The notes: generated by a model from the letters alone, not told the origin. Shown: positions 25,376-35,886, counted from the first letter of the stretch. The stretch: DNA of 64,000 nt from Rhodobacteraceae bacterium D3-12 (GCA_025916135.1 CP104793.1:372001-436000), one strand, 5' to 3'. A program made the numbers and translations.

Positions 25376-26662
25376 CTAGTTCTTGCGCAGGTGGTCGAGG
25401 AAGGCGGGGGAAGGGTAACCATCGGGCGAGAGGCCGCGTGACTTTTGATAGGCGCGCACGGCGTTGATGGTGAGGGGGCCGACCTTGCCGTCGAGCTTTT
25501 CGGGGTCGAAGCCGCGTTGTTTGAGCAGGCGCTGCAGTTCGAGCCGTTCAGGCAGGGTGAGAGCGCGGAATTCTCGCGGCCATGTGGCGCGGATAGGCGG
25601 ACCACCGGCGAGGCGGTCTGCGAGGTGACCAACGCCGATCACATAGGCATCGGCGGTGTTATAGGTTTCGATCACTTCGAAATTTTTGAAGATCAGGAAG
25701 GCCGCGCCCCGGGCTCCGCCGGGGAGCAGCACCGTGGCGGGGCCATGATCGGGGACCGGTTTGCCGTTGGTATCAGTGACGCCGAGGCGGGCCCATTCGG
25801 AGGGCAATTTGGGGTGGTCGCGTCGCGCAAGCATGTAATTGAACCCATCGGGGAGGCGCACTTCGACACCCCAAGGCTGGCCGGTTTGCCAGCCGTTCTG
25901 CTTGAGGTAATTGGCGGCAGAGGCAAGCGCATCGGTGGGGTCGTCGCTCCAGATGTCACGCTTGTCATCACCGTTGAAATCGACGGCGTGCTCTTGCCAT
26001 GAGGTGGGCATAAATTGGGTATGGCCCATGGCGCCGGCCCAGCTTCCGCGCATGTTTTGGGCGCTGACGTGGCCTTGGGCGAGGATGGTGAGCGCGCTCA
26101 TAAGTTGGGTTTCAAAGAACTCTGCGCGGCGGGCGTCGAAGGCGAGGGTGGCGAGGGATTCGATCGTTGAGAGGGCTCCGCGATAGCTTCCGTAGGCGCT
26201 CTCCAGCCCCCAGACGGCGGCGATGATTTCCTTTTCGACGCCGTAGTGGGATTCGATGGTCGCAAGGGTTTTTGCGTGTTTTTGCAAGGCTTTCCGCCCG
26301 GCGGAAATGCGGGCATCCGAGGCAGCGCTGTCGAGGTAGACCCAGACGGTTTTGGTGAATTCGTTCTGGTTTCGGTCTTTCTTAACGATGTCTGCGCTAT
26401 AGCGTATGTCGGCGAAAGCGGTGTCGATAACGGGCGCTGGGATGCCTTGTTCAATCGCCCGTGCGCGGAAGGATTTGAGCCATTCGCGGAAGGCGGCTTG
26501 GGTCGGGGCGGGTGTGTTGGAGGCGGTGCTTTTGGTCGCAGCCAAATGAGCAGGCCGGTGTTTTGGGCGCAATGAGTATTGCGGCGCCTCGGCCATGGCA
26601 GAGGTTGCCACGGCGAGGCCAAGAAAGGAGACCAGAGGAGCGAAAAGAAAGCCGATACGCAT
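25376..26662 (-). CDS. Lytic murein transglycosylase, MltB type, with peptidoglycan-binding domain
   Basis: The enzyme cleaves the MurNAc-GlcNAc bond of peptidoglycan in the periplasm. The 428-residue protein has a signal peptide (1-24, TSAMAEA), then the SLT_2 catalytic domain (about 55-340) with catalytic Glu in WGLESAYGSYRG and the motif SWAGAMGHTQFMPTSW. A C-terminal peptidoglycan-binding domain (about 365-425) contains GFDPEKLDGKVGPLTINAVR. It lies 83 bases downstream of rnr on the same strand and may be co-transcribed with it. Confidence 0.93.
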   Translation of the reverse strand: MRIGFLFAPLVSFLGLAVATSAMAEAPQYSLRPKHRPAHLAATKSTASNTPAPTQAAFREWLKSFRARAIEQGIPAPVIDTAFADIRYSADIVKKDRNQNEFTKTVWVYLDSAASDARISAGRKALQKHAKTLATIESHYGVEKEIIAAVWGLESAYGSYRGALSTIESLATLAFDARRAEFFETQLMSALTILAQGHVSAQNMRGSWAGAMGHTQFMPTSWQEHAVDFNGDDKRDIWSDDPTDALASAANYLKQNGWQTGQPWGVEVRLPDGFNYMLARRDHPKLPSEWARLGVTDTNGKPVPDHGPATVLLPGGARGAAFLIFKNFEVIETYNTADAYVIGVGHLADRLAGGPPIRATWPREFRALTLPERLELQRLLKQRGFDPEKLDGKVGPLTINAVRAYQKSRGLSPDGYPSPAFLDHLRKN

Positions 26663-26745
26663 GTTGCCTGTACCCCGTTTTGGGTTTTGCCGGATGGTAG
26701 GGGCAAAGCCGCCGCGAGGGAAGGGCCGGGTTGCGCGCCGCGCGG

Positions 26746-29011
26746 TTACTTGCGACGGCGAGACACTTTGCGCGCTGTACTGGCGGTCTTCTTTTTGGCG
26801 CGGTTGAGTTTGCGTTTGGTCGGTTTGCCGCGCCGCCCGCGCCCGCCGCCACCGTTGCCTTGGGGCATCTTTTTGCCTTCAAGCGTGATGAGTTCGAGCG
26901 CGATACCGCCAGTGACGGGGGCTGCTTCGGCGAGGCGGACAACGACGCGGTCGCCCAACGAGATTTCGGTGCCGGTATCCGACCCGGTGAGCGTGCCGCT
27001 GTCCTGATCGAAATGGAAATACTCGTGGCCAATGTTGCGCATCGGGATAAGGCCATCGGCGCCGGTTTCATCAAGACGCACGAAGGCACCAAAGCGGGCG
27101 ATGCCAGAGATCTCGCCCCGAGAAGTCGCTGCCCACACGCTCGGACAGGAAGGCGGCGAGGTAGCGGTCGGTGGTATCACGTTCCGCCATCATCGAGCGG
27201 CGTTCCGTTTCCGAGATATGCGCAGCCGTGGGTTCGAGGCGGGCGATATCGTCGGGGCCGAGGCCATCGTCGCCCCATTTATGCGCCGCGATCAAGGCGC
27301 GGTGCACGATCAGGTCGGAATAGCGCCGGATCGGCGAGGTGAAATGCGCGTAGGCCTGCAGGGCGAGGCCGAAATGGCCAAAATTCGACGGGCTATAATA
27401 GGCCTGGGTCATCGAGCGCAGGGTGGCGAGGTTGATCAGCTCGTCATGGTCGGTGCCTTCGGCCGATGCCAATAGCGCGTTGAGGTGGGCAGTTTTGAGC
27501 ACCTGCCCCTTGGCGAGCACAAGCCCGGCGGTTTGGGCGGTGTCGCGCAAGCTATCGAGTTTTTCGACGGGCGGTTTCTCGTGGACGCGAAACAGCAGCT
27601 GGGATTTGCGCGCGATCAGGTCTTCGGCGGCGGCGACATTGGCCAGCACCATGAACTCTTCGATCAGCTTGTGCGCATCAAGACGGTCGGTGAAATTGAC
27701 GCTTTCTACTTCGCCTTCTTCGGTCAGGGTGATCTTGCGTTCCGGGAGGTCAAGCTCGAGCGGTTGGCGGCGGTTGCGGGCCATGACCAATGCGTCATAG
27801 GCGGCATAGAGCGGGCGGATCACCTCGTCCATCAAGGGGGCGACTTTATCGTTCGGGTCGCCATCCATCGCCGCCTGCACCTCGCGGTAATTCAGCGAGG
27901 CGACGGAGCGCATGAGGCCGCGCACAAAGCGGTGGCCGCGTTTTTCGCCATGGGCGTCGATCTGGATCTGCACGGCGAGGCAGGCGCGCTCGACACCTTC
28001 ATGCAGGGAACAGAGATCGCCCGACAGCCGGTCAGGGAGCATCGGCACGACCCGGTCGGGGAAGTAGCTGGAATTGCCGCGCTTGCGGGCTTCGTAGTCG
28101 AGCGCGCTGCCGGGGGTGACGTAATGGGCGACATCGGCGATGGCGACCCAAAGCACATGACCACCCTCGTTCTTGGGGTCGTCATCGGCGTGGGCCCAAC
28201 AGGCATCGTCATGGTCGCGGGCATCGGCGGGGTCGATGGTGATAAGCGGCATGTCCCGCATGTCTTCGCGCGCGCCCAAAGTGGCGGGCTGCATGGCGTC
28301 GGCTTCGGCGATAACTTCGTCCGGGAAGTCGTGCGGGATGCCGTGTTGGTGAATGGCGATGAGCGAGACGGCGCGCGGTTGCGACGGGTCGCCAAGGCGA
28401 TTGACAATGCGCGCACGGGGCAGGCCCATGCGGCCTTTGGGGCCGGATTGTTCGGCCTCGACCAGCTCACCTTCGCGGGCCTCTCCGGTATCGGCTTTGT
28501 TAACCTGCCATTCCTTGCCGTCGCCCTTGTCGATGGGCAGGATGCGCCCGCCTTCGGGGGTTTTGCGAAAGATGCCCAGAACGCGGCGTGGGTTTGTGCC
28601 GATGCGCCGGATCAGGCGACCTTCATAGGCGAAATCGCCGGTGACTTCGCTGAGCCGCGCAAGGATACGATCACCCGCCCCAAGTGCCGGGTCCGAGGCC
28701 CGTGTCACGATCAGGATGCGTGGTTCCTCTCCCTCGCCTTGCCACTCCATCGGGCGCGCGGTCAAATCACCATCAGCGGTTGGCTCTGTGACTTGCAGCA
28801 CGGCGACGGGGGGCAGCTTGTCCGGGTCGCGATAGGTTTTCTTGCGTTTGGCCAGATGCCCGTCGGCTTCCAGTTCCTTCAAAATGCGCTTGAGGTCGAT
28901 CCGCGCCGCCCCCTTGATGCCGAAGGCACGGGAAATGTCGCGTTTCGAGGTCTCGGTCGGGTGATCGGAAATCCATTGCAGGATTTCCTCTTTTGTCGGC
29001 AATTGGCTCAT
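26746..29011 (-). CDS. rnr: Ribonuclease R (frameshifted as read)
   Basis: This is a 3'-5' exoribonuclease of the RNB family that degrades structured RNA. Visible in order: N-terminal helix-turn-helix-like region (KEEILQWISDHPTETSKRDI), cold-shock domains, and the RNB catalytic domain with TIDPADARDHDDACW, whose Asp residues bind magnesium. A C-terminal S1 domain (ISGIARFGAFVRLDETGADG) and a basic tail follow. The frame breaks at four C (27116-27119); removing one joins SERVGSDFSGEISGIARFGA. The 2266-base span is 3n+1, as expected, for a 754-residue protein of usual length. I regard the break as a sequence error. Confidence 0.93.
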
Positions 29012-29269
29012 GTGTTTGGCCTAGCACGCAGCGCAGGGGCTGCCAATGGCTGGCGGTGAGCTTGTGATGCGGTTTGGAAATGAGAATTTCGGCCGAGAAA
29101 GGGGCCTGGGGTGGGGCCTGCCCTGCTCCAGATTTCGTTCTTGGTCAAAATACTCAATTCCCAAAATCTGTGATTACGGCGTCGATGCGGGGCTGGTGGG
29201 GACCTTTGCGCTTGTCTTGGGCCGAGCGAAGCGAGGCCCCCGGCGACGCGCGTAGCGCGGCGCAAAACC
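29012..29269. other. Intergenic region upstream of rnr
   Basis: This gap separates the DUF2064 stop from the rnr start. It contains one copy of the GCCGAGCGAAGCGAGGC repeat at 29211-29265, immediately after the DUF2064 stop codon, and presumably the rnr promoter. No gene is seen. Confidence 0.5.
29211..29265 (-). repeat. Dispersed hairpin repeat B, copy 1
   Basis: The element CTTGTCTTGG, then GCCGAGCGAAGCGAGGC, then a hairpin CGCGC-GTA-GCGCG (29247-29259). It begins five bases beyond the stop of the minus-strand DUF2064 gene. Copy 2 at 35974 has the same layout, with a differently paired but still complementary stem (CGCC-GTA-GGCG). It may work as a terminator or message-end structure. Confidence 0.7.
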
Positions 29270-29838
29270 TTAGAGATCAGCCGCGCGGTCGACATCGTGC
29301 AGTGTATCGACAAGCGCGTAGGGCTGGCTTTGCAAGCTGGTGATACTGTCGGCGAGCGTATCGGGACTTGACCAGCGCACATCCTGAAAGAGCCTGGCAG
29401 GCGTGAGGGAAGGATGGCGCAGGCCGGTGAGCCAGAACCCCCGTCCGTGGCGGGGCCAAAGACGAAAGGCGCATGTCCGAGGGCGCGAAAGGCCCTCGCG
29501 ATGTGAGGCGGGCGGATGGCCGGGATATCGCCGCCGATCAAGCAGACAGGGCCGGAGTGTGGCAGGCGTAAGAGCCGCGCCATGCGCGCGCCAAGATCGC
29601 CGGTCCCTTGAGAAACACGCGGCAGATGCGCGGGCCAATGGCCCGAGTGCAGCACCTTATCCGGGGCCACTGCAAGGATGATTTGCCAGCGTGGATCGTC
29701 GAGCCGCCGCAAGAGGCGCGCCACTTGATGGCGGAACCACCAAGCGGCGGGCACCATGCCGATGTCGCGCCCCAGACGGGTTTTTACACGTCCAGCCACC
29801 GGGGCCTTGACCATCACGATGAGGCGGGGTTTAGCCAA
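29270..29838 (-). CDS. DUF2064/TIGR04282-like nucleotidyltransferase-fold protein (frameshifted as read)
   Basis: The N-terminus [20 protein letters not shown] is the hallmark of this GT-A-fold family, sometimes annotated as glycosyltransferase. Further motifs are [15 protein letters not shown] and [13 protein letters not shown]. The start is TTG 29838, eight bases overlapping dapE, with AAGGA upstream. The frame breaks in five C at 29438-29442; six give [20 protein letters not shown] and a stop at 29270, making 189 residues. The span is 3n+2. Substrate unknown; some relatives are linked to arsenosugar synthesis, but nothing nearby supports that here. Confidence 0.8.
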
Positions 29839-30979
29839 AGTAATCCTTGAGAATACGCGAATAGATGTCTTTCAACTGGCCAATCTGTTCGACTGGCACA
29901 TGCTCATCGACCTGGTGCATGGTTTTGCCGACAAGGCCGAATTCGACCACGGGGCAGTGATCTTTGACGAAGCGCGCATCCGAGGTGCCGCCGGATGTTG
30001 ACAGTTCCGGGCGCCGCCCGGTGACCGCCTCGACCGAGCCTGCCACGAGCTCGGAGAGCGCCCCCGGAGGGGTCAGGAAGCTTTCGCCCGAAATCTTGAC
30101 GCGCATGTCGATGCCGACGCCGAATTCGGCGGCAACGGTGTCGGCTTCTTCCTCGAGCCATTTGCTTAGAGAGGCGCCGGAATGGGTGTCGTTGAAGCGG
30201 ATATTGACCGTGCTGGAGCAGCTGGCCGGGATGACGTTGGTGGCCGGGTTGCCGGTGTCGATTGTCACCACGGCGAGGGTTGAGGCATCAAAATGCGCGG
30301 TGCCCTCGTCAAGTTTATGCGAGGCGAGACGGTCCATCAGGCGGGCCATCGCGGGCAGCGGGTTTTTTGCACGATGCGGATAGGCGGAATGGCCCTGCAC
30401 CCCCGTCACGCGAAACTTGGCCGTCATTGAGCCGCGCCGTCCGATCTTCATCATATCGCCCATTTCGGCGGGGCAGGTGGGTTCGCCGACAAGGCAGGCG
30501 GACATGGCTTCGTTATTCGCCTGCATCCAGTCGAGCAGCGCTGTGGTCCCGTCAAGCGCGTCGCCTTCTTCATCGCCAGTGATGGCGAGGATAAGCGCGC
30601 CATCGGGCGGGGTTTGCTGCACGAAATCGACGGCTGCGGCGGCAAACGCCGCAACCCCGGATTTCATATCCGTGGCGCCACGGCCCCAGAGGATGCCATC
30701 CGAGATGTCGCCAGAGAAGGGATCGCGCGTCCAGTCGGCCACATTCCCGACTGGCACAACATCGGTATGCCCGTTAAAGCCAAAGGTTTTCGCGTGTCCC
30801 TTGTCGCCCCAGCGGGCAAACAGGTTGGACACGCCGCCACGGTCAACGCGGGTGCAGGTGAAACCTGCTGCGCTGAGCACGGTTTCCAGAAGCTGCATTG
30901 CGCCGCCTTCCGCTGGGGTGACCGAGGGGCAGCGGACAAGGGATTGGCAAAGTTGCACCGGGTCAAGGGGAGTGGTCAT
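29831..30979 (-). CDS. dapE: Succinyl-diaminopimelate desuccinylase
   Basis: The zinc peptidase-fold enzyme removes succinate from N-succinyl-LL-diaminopimelate in lysine and cell-wall synthesis. The 382-residue product shows [13 protein letters not shown] (zinc His and catalytic Asp), [16 protein letters not shown] (bridging Asp), [13 protein letters not shown] (catalytic Glu and zinc Glu) and VGEPTCP. Length and motifs are those of DapE. It overlaps the DUF2064 start by eight bases. dapD is elsewhere in the window on the opposite strand, so the lysine genes are not in one operon. Confidence 0.97.
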   Translation of the reverse strand: MTTPLDPVQLCQSLVRCPSVTPAEGGAMQLLETVLSAAGFTCTRVDRGGVSNLFARWGDKGHAKTFGFNGHTDVVPVGNVADWTRDPFSGDISDGILWGRGATDMKSGVAAFAAAAVDFVQQTPPDGALILAITGDEEGDALDGTTALLDWMQANNEAMSACLVGEPTCPAEMGDMMKIGRRGSMTAKFRVTGVQGHSAYPHRAKNPLPAMARLMDRLASHKLDEGTAHFDASTLAVVTIDTGNPATNVIPASCSSTVNIRFNDTHSGASLSKWLEEEADTVAAEFGVGIDMRVKISGESFLTPPGALSELVAGSVEAVTGRRPELSTSGGTSDARFVKDHCPVVEFGLVGKTMHQVDEHVPVEQIGQLKDIYSRILKDYFG

Positions 30980-31333
30980 GGGCGCGTGTCCTCTTTGGTA
31001 TCAGTTGCGTCAAGCCCTAGCCGAGAATGAAAACCGGTGCAAACAGGCCTGAAGGCATCCCGAAGACACTTCGGCGACATGGCGAGTGTTGCATGACTGC
31101 CCGAAGCGGCTTCGACGCGGAAAAAAGGCCAAAATGTGGCTTAACAGATCGCGCGGCTGCGTGTTAACGTATTGATAATAAGATCCCGAGGCAGGGTTCG
31201 ATTTGAGGGCGAAAACGCCCCGCACGAGCAGGAATGCGTATAAAACGCTTAGGTTGGCAAAGGGGCTTTCGCCCCGGTGCACGACCGTTGTGCATGTGCC
31301 CGACGCCTCAGAATAAACAAGGGGTGAGCAGGC
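30980..31333. other. Intergenic region between dapE and the first Hint protein
   Basis: No gene is seen in these 354 bases between divergent genes. Both promoters should lie here; an AT-richer patch at about 31160-31195 (GTTAACGTATTGATAATAAG) is the best candidate for the Hint-protein promoter. A short hairpin GGGGC-TTTC-GCCCC at 31262-31275 sits in its leader. Confidence 0.4.
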
Positions 31334-32911
31334 ATGGTTGCGGCATCAGAACTGCCTATTAATACGGGCGCATCGGCCACGCAGATGGCCCAGACGATTT
31401 TTGGTGAGGGCGTCACGGTTGTGAGCGCCTCTTATACCGGGGACTATCGCTCTTCGGGGACCTATTCGAACGGAGATTCCGTATCGCCGGGCGTGACACC
31501 GGGAGACACGGGCGTCATTCTGTCGACGGGTTATGCCCAGAACTTTACCAATTCATGGGGTCAGGCGAACCAATCCAACAGCCTCTCGAGCAATACGTGG
31601 GGCACCAACAACAACTCGCAATTCAACTCGGCAGCGGGCACTTATACCTATGATGCGTCATGGCTCGACGTTGATTTCATCCCTGAAAACGACATGATGA
31701 CGATGCAGTTCGTGTTCTCGTCGGATGAATTCCCCGAGTATGCCAATTCGCAATATCAGGATTTCGTCGGCGTTTGGGTTAATGGCGTGCAGACGGAAAT
31801 GGCCGTGGGCTCTGCGAACCCGGGCAACCTTGTCGGTGGGGTGAACCAGAACCTTTACATCGACAACACCAGTGATGATTACAACACCGAGATGGACGGG
31901 TTTACCGTGACCATGACCCTGTCGTTTCCAGTAACGGCGGGCGAGGTGAATTCGATCCGTATCGGGATCGCCGATGTCGGGGACAGCAATTATGACTCCA
32001 ACCTGCTGATCGCGGGGGATTCCGTGCAAACGGTTTTGATTGCGGATGACGACATTGCGCATCTTCAGGCCCATGAGACCAAGGTTGTTGACGTTCTGGG
32101 CAATGACTTTTCCGCGGCTGGCGGGACGCTCACCATCACGCATATCAACGGCCAGCCGGTGGTTGTGGGCAGCGTGGTCACGCTCAACACCGGGCAGACC
32201 GTGACGTTGAACGCCGATGGCACCATCACCGTCGTCGGCGATGATGACAGCGAATACTTCAACTTTACCTATTCGGTCACCGATGGAACCGAGGTCGATA
32301 CCGGATTTGTTCTGGTCGATAACATTCCCTGTTTCGTCGCCGGAACTTTGATCGAAACCCAAGATGGTTTGCAAAAGGTGGAAACCCTGCAAGCCGGGGA
32401 CATGGTGCGCACCCAAGATAGCGGGATGCAGCCCTTGCGATGGATCGGCAGGCGGCGGGTCGAGGCAAAGGGTGATTTTGCGCCGATTTACATCGCGCCG
32501 GGTGCGTTTGGCGACCACGGTGCGGTCGCGGTTTCGCCGCTGCACCGCATTCTGTTGCAAGACCACCTTGCCGAATTGCTTTTTGGCGAGCGCGAGGTTC
32601 TGGTCGCGGCCAAGGATCTGGTCAACGATCGCAACGTGCGCCCGGTCGAAGGCGGCTGGGTCGACTACGTGCATTTGTTGTTCGACGATCATCAGGTTGT
32701 CTTTACCGAAGGGTTGCCCAGCGAGAGCTTCCTTCCCGGTCCGCAGGTCAAAAGCAGTTTCGAAGCCGAGATGGTGAACGAAATCTGCACGTTGTTCCCC
32801 GAGATCGACCCGGAAACAGGCGAAGGGTATGGCCCGGCCGCGCGGCGCATGCTCAAGAGCTATGAGGCGCGGCTTTGGGCGGCGCAGGCGCGCAAGGCAA
32901 GGGTGGCCTAG
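31334..32911 (+). CDS. Secreted choice-of-anchor L / cadherin-like / Hint domain protein
   Basis: The protein has 525 residues and no classical signal peptide. Parts: a choice-of-anchor L-type beta domain (about 20-235, with FVFSSDEFPEYANSQYQDFV), an acidic cadherin-like/VCBS segment (about 236-325, ADDDIAHLQ ... VLGNDF), then a Hint domain from Cys333 (PCFVAGTLIETQDGLQKVET) with the second block VSPLHRILLQ. Hint domains of this roseobacter type can self-cleave before the Cys. Many proteins of this build leave through type I secretion (family knowledge). A ribosome site GGGGTGAG precedes ATG 31334. A second, degenerate Hint protein follows in the same direction. Confidence 0.85.
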   Translation: MVAASELPINTGASATQMAQTIFGEGVTVVSASYTGDYRSSGTYSNGDSVSPGVTPGDTGVILSTGYAQNFTNSWGQANQSNSLSSNTWGTNNNSQFNSAAGTYTYDASWLDVDFIPENDMMTMQFVFSSDEFPEYANSQYQDFVGVWVNGVQTEMAVGSANPGNLVGGVNQNLYIDNTSDDYNTEMDGFTVTMTLSFPVTAGEVNSIRIGIADVGDSNYDSNLLIAGDSVQTVLIADDDIAHLQAHETKVVDVLGNDFSAAGGTLTITHINGQPVVVGSVVTLNTGQTVTLNADGTITVVGDDDSEYFNFTYSVTDGTEVDTGFVLVDNIPCFVAGTLIETQDGLQKVETLQAGDMVRTQDSGMQPLRWIGRRRVEAKGDFAPIYIAPGAFGDHGAVAVSPLHRILLQDHLAELLFGEREVLVAAKDLVNDRNVRPVEGGWVDYVHLLFDDHQVVFTEGLPSESFLPGPQVKSSFEAEMVNEICTLFPEIDPETGEGYGPAARRMLKSYEARLWAAQARKARVA

Positions 32912-32920
32912 GGCGAAGGC

Positions 32921-34008
32921 ATGGCATGGATCGCGATCTCTGACGCTGAAGAAAGCCGGTTCCGCGCGAGCGGGCTTGAGGCGGGGGAGGAGGGGGCATC
33001 GCCGGACCTGTTGGACGGTGCGATGACGCGCGGTAGCCTGATGGTGGAATCGCGCTTGGCGGCGGATGGCGGGCCGCAGACAGTTCTGGCGTTTGAGCGG
33101 CTGCATCCGAGACCTTACAAATTGTCGATTCAGTCGGTTCCGGGGGCGGGCTTGTCCTTGTCATTGCTGATGGAGGAGAGGTGTTTCACACCGCGCTGCA
33201 CCACGACAGTCAGGACCGCGCCGATATTCTGCGGATCACCTATAGTTGGGATATCACCAAACGCTGGGGGCGTCTGGCGATTGAACGCCCCGAGTATGAG
33301 CGCGTTGCTGCGGTTGAGTTGGCGAATGCGCCGGCGCTTGACCTTGAAGACATTCGCGCCATTTCGACCGACCCGAGGCGGCGGCATCTGGGCGAGGACG
33401 TCTTGTTTTTTGCGGTGTCAGACCGGGTTGAGCCGATTGGCCCGATGCCCAGTCTGACCGCGGAGGTTCCGATCTTATGCAATGGGCACTACGCGTCTGC
33501 CGGGCGTTTGAAGCGTGGTGATCTGGTTGAAACACTAGAAGGCGGTCTTGTCCCGGTGTTGCAGGTGATCGAGCGCACCGTGCCTGCGCGTGGGTCGTTC
33601 CGGCCTGTGCGGCTGCGTGCGCCTTACTTTGGGCTTGTGCGTGACGTGGTGGTCGCGCCCGATCAGAGGCTTGTCGTGGGCGGGTCCGAGGTTGAATACA
33701 CCTTTGGCCGTGAAGCGGTTCTGGTGCCTGCGCGCCATTTGATAAACGGGATTTCTGCGATGGCCGTAACCGGGGCGGTCACGGTGCGGTATGTTCAGGC
33801 AATCCTGCCCCGTCACGATTCCCTGATTGCGGCGGGTTGCCCGGTCGAGAGCCAGTTTGTCGGGCGCATACGGCGCAAGCCCGAGCAGTTGGCGTCGTCC
33901 CTGCTGGCGCCGTTTGAGCGGGCCTTGTTGCCGGAGCATGCGCGGTCTTCGCATCTGCTGGTGCGCCCGTTCGAGGCGATCACCCTGATGCAGAGGCGCG
34001 CCGCCTGA
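32921..34008 (+). CDS. Degenerate Hint-domain protein (frameshifted as read)
   Basis: The gene starts nine bases after the first Hint gene. As read it breaks in five G at 33142-33146; six give VPGGGLVLVIADGGEVFHTA and an open frame to 34008, 362 residues in all. The span is 3n+2. The C-terminal half (about 185-320) follows the Hint_2 layout (ILCNGHYASAGRLKRGDLVE ... VVVAPDQRLVV), but the usual Cys-Phe start is displaced and the His of the SPxHR block is Gln. Self-cleavage therefore looks impaired. The N-terminal half (about 1-170) is a beta-rich region unlike the first protein. It may be a partner, not an enzyme. Confidence 0.7.
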
Positions 34009-34050
34009 GCGTTTCAATTTGTCGGTCTGCTGAAGCAGGGAAAGCGCCGT

Positions 34051-34695
34051 TCAAAACGGTGCTTTGGCAAAAAACCGCATGCCGCGACCGCCGTCGGGGT
34101 GACGCAGACGTAGTTCCTGTGCATGCAGCATCATACGCGCATAGCGCTCTGCGCCTTCGGAATAAAACGGGTCGCCAATGATCGGGTGGCCTAGGGCTGT
34201 CATATGGACGCGCAACTGGTGGCTGCGCCCTGTATGGGGCATCAGACGCACGCGGCTTTCTGTTTCGTCGGCTTTGACGCGCTTGAACGTGGTTATCGCC
34301 TGCTTGCCGGTCTCGTGGCAGACCATCTGTCGCGGGCGGTTGGGCCAGTCGACGATCAGCGGCAGGTCGATTTCGCCTTCTTCTTGGTCAAGATGCCCAT
34401 GAACCCGCGCGATATAGGTTTTCTTGACCTGTCGCTTTTCAAATTGCAGGCCAAGGTGGCGTTGCGCATGCGGGGTGGCGGCGAATATCATCACGCCCGA
34501 GGTGTCGCGATCAAGCCGATGCACCAGAAGTGCTGTTGGAAAGGCCGTTTCGATCCGCGCCAACAGGCAGTCGGCCAGGTGATCGCCTTTGCCGGGCACA
34601 GACAACAGCCCCGCCGGTTTGACCACGGCAATCAACTCATGATCTTCATGCAAGACCTCAAGCGGGTCGGTGGGGGGCGTGTAGCTGTCGTTCAT
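34051..34695 (-). CDS. RluA-family pseudouridine synthase
   Basis: The enzyme converts specific uridines in rRNA or tRNA to pseudouridine. The 214-residue protein has the RluA motif ALLVHRLDRDTSGVMIFA, whose Asp is the catalytic nucleophile, then KTYIARVHG and LMPHTGRSHQLRVHMTALGH. The short length with no S4 domain fits the RluA (tRNA U32 / 23S U746) subgroup, though the target is not provable. The start at 34695 follows from the N-terminus MNDSYTPPTDPLEVLHEDHE. Confidence 0.9.
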   Translation of the reverse strand: MNDSYTPPTDPLEVLHEDHELIAVVKPAGLLSVPGKGDHLADCLLARIETAFPTALLVHRLDRDTSGVMIFAATPHAQRHLGLQFEKRQVKKTYIARVHGHLDQEEGEIDLPLIVDWPNRPRQMVCHETGKQAITTFKRVKADETESRVRLMPHTGRSHQLRVHMTALGHPIIGDPFYSEGAERYARMMLHAQELRLRHPDGGRGMRFFAKAPF

Positions 34696-34795
34696 GGCCT
34701 GCGGTCTAGCCTGTGAATCTGTCCGCGGCAACCCAACGTCAGCCTTGCCATGGGCAAGGCGCGGGCGGCACTCTGTGGGGGAAGAGGAGACCAAA

Positions 34796-35206
34796 ATGCA
34801 CCCAACGATTGCCAAGATGAAAGAGGTCGTTGCTTCGGGCGATGACAGCAAGATCATTGAACTTCTAGCGCCGGATGTGACCTTCCTGCCGCCGACCTAT
34901 TGGGCCAGCTGGACCGGAGCCGAGCCGGTGGCGGCGGTTTTGGGACATGTTGGACAGGTGTTTTCCGATTTCACCTATCGCCGGGTGATGGGGGATGGGA
35001 AAGACTGGGCGTTGGAGTTTCAATGCAAGGTGGGCGAATTTGATGCGGTGGGCGTTGACCTGATCACGTTGAACGACGCAGGGCAGATCGAGGTGTTCGA
35101 GGTGGTGATGCGCCCGCTCAAAACCATCTCGGCACTGCGCGATGCGATGATGGCGCGGATCAAACGCGACGCGCGGTTCATTGAATACAGCAAGGCATTG
35201 GGCTAA
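34796..35206 (+). CDS. NTF2-like (SnoaL-fold) protein
   Basis: This 136-residue soluble protein has the layout of a small NTF2-like domain: helix (HPTIAKMKEVVASGDDSKII), LLAPDVTFLPP, then a curved sheet ending EVFEVVMRPLKTISALRDAM. Such proteins can be small enzymes or ligand binders. No active-site residues are evident. GGGGAAGAGGAG precedes ATG 34796. It is divergent from the rluA-type gene and followed 47 bases later by a methyltransferase. Confidence 0.75.
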   Translation: MHPTIAKMKEVVASGDDSKIIELLAPDVTFLPPTYWASWTGAEPVAAVLGHVGQVFSDFTYRRVMGDGKDWALEFQCKVGEFDAVGVDLITLNDAGQIEVFEVVMRPLKTISALRDAMMARIKRDARFIEYSKALG

Positions 35207-35253
35207 GGCGCGCGCCTCTTGCAGAGCGGTGCAAAACGCGCTTTGCTGAGGGG

Positions 35254-35886
35254 ATGAGCAACTCGAACGATGATCTCGATGCGGTCTATGGGCTGAAAAC
35301 GCCCGAAGACCACCGCCGCCACTATGACGGTTGGGCCGACAGCTATGACAGCGGTTTCGCCGCCGATATGGACTATAGACTGCCCGAGCGCGTGGCCGCT
35401 GCCTTTGCGGCAGACGCCCCGGCGGGCCCGGTGCTTGACCTTGGGGCTGGAACGGGGCTGGTGGGTGTGGCCCTTGCCGAGCTGGGTATCGGACCCGTTG
35501 ACGGCACCGATATTTCGCCGGAGATGCTGAAAACAGCGGCGGGTAAAGCGGTTTATCGAAACCTGTTTGAGGGCGATATTCTGAGCCGCCTGCCGGTTGC
35601 GGACGACAGTTATGGCAGCGCCATCAGCACCGGCACGTTCACCAACGGTCATGTCGGGCCCGAGGCGATTGACGAAGTGTTGCGCGTGGTGCGCCCCGGC
35701 GGCCTTATCGCAATTTCGGTCAATGCCGAGCATTGGCAACAGGCCGGTTTCGAGGCGAAATTCGACGCGTTGCAATCCGGTTTGATCAGCGGCTTGCGCC
35801 TGTCCCGCGTGCGCATTTATGGCCAAGGGGCAACTGGTCCTCATGCCAATGATGACGGGTTGATCGTGCTGTTTCGACCGGTCTGA
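35254..35886 (+). CDS. Class I SAM-dependent methyltransferase
   Basis: The 210-residue protein has the SAM-binding motif VLDLGAGTGLVGVALAELGI (about 61-80), the acidic ribose contact DGTDISPEML, and motif LRVVRPGGLIAISVN. The N-terminus HYDGWADSYD is common in Williams-Beuren-type methyltransferases of alphaproteobacteria. The substrate is unknown. The gene lies 47 bases after the NTF2-like gene. Confidence 0.85.
   Translation: MSNSNDDLDAVYGLKTPEDHRRHYDGWADSYDSGFAADMDYRLPERVAAAFAADAPAGPVLDLGAGTGLVGVALAELGIGPVDGTDISPEMLKTAAGKAVYRNLFEGDILSRLPVADDSYGSAISTGTFTNGHVGPEAIDEVLRVVRPGGLIAISVNAEHWQQAGFEAKFDALQSGLISGLRLSRVRIYGQGATGPHANDDGLIVLFRPV

Noticed and set aside
27485-29059. 524-residue open frame on the strand opposite rnr
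   Set aside because: GC-rich coding DNA leaves the antisense frame open; the product is compositionally odd and matches no family, while the minus strand is clearly RNase R.
29270-29838. Arsenosugar biosynthesis glycosyltransferase
   Set aside because: The family name suggests it, but no arsenic genes are nearby and it overlaps dapE, so the specific function is unsupported.
34041-34065. Stem-loop between the second Hint gene and the rluA-type gene as a terminator
   Set aside because: AAAGC ... GCTTT pairing is imperfect, overlaps the rluA-type coding end and has no T run.
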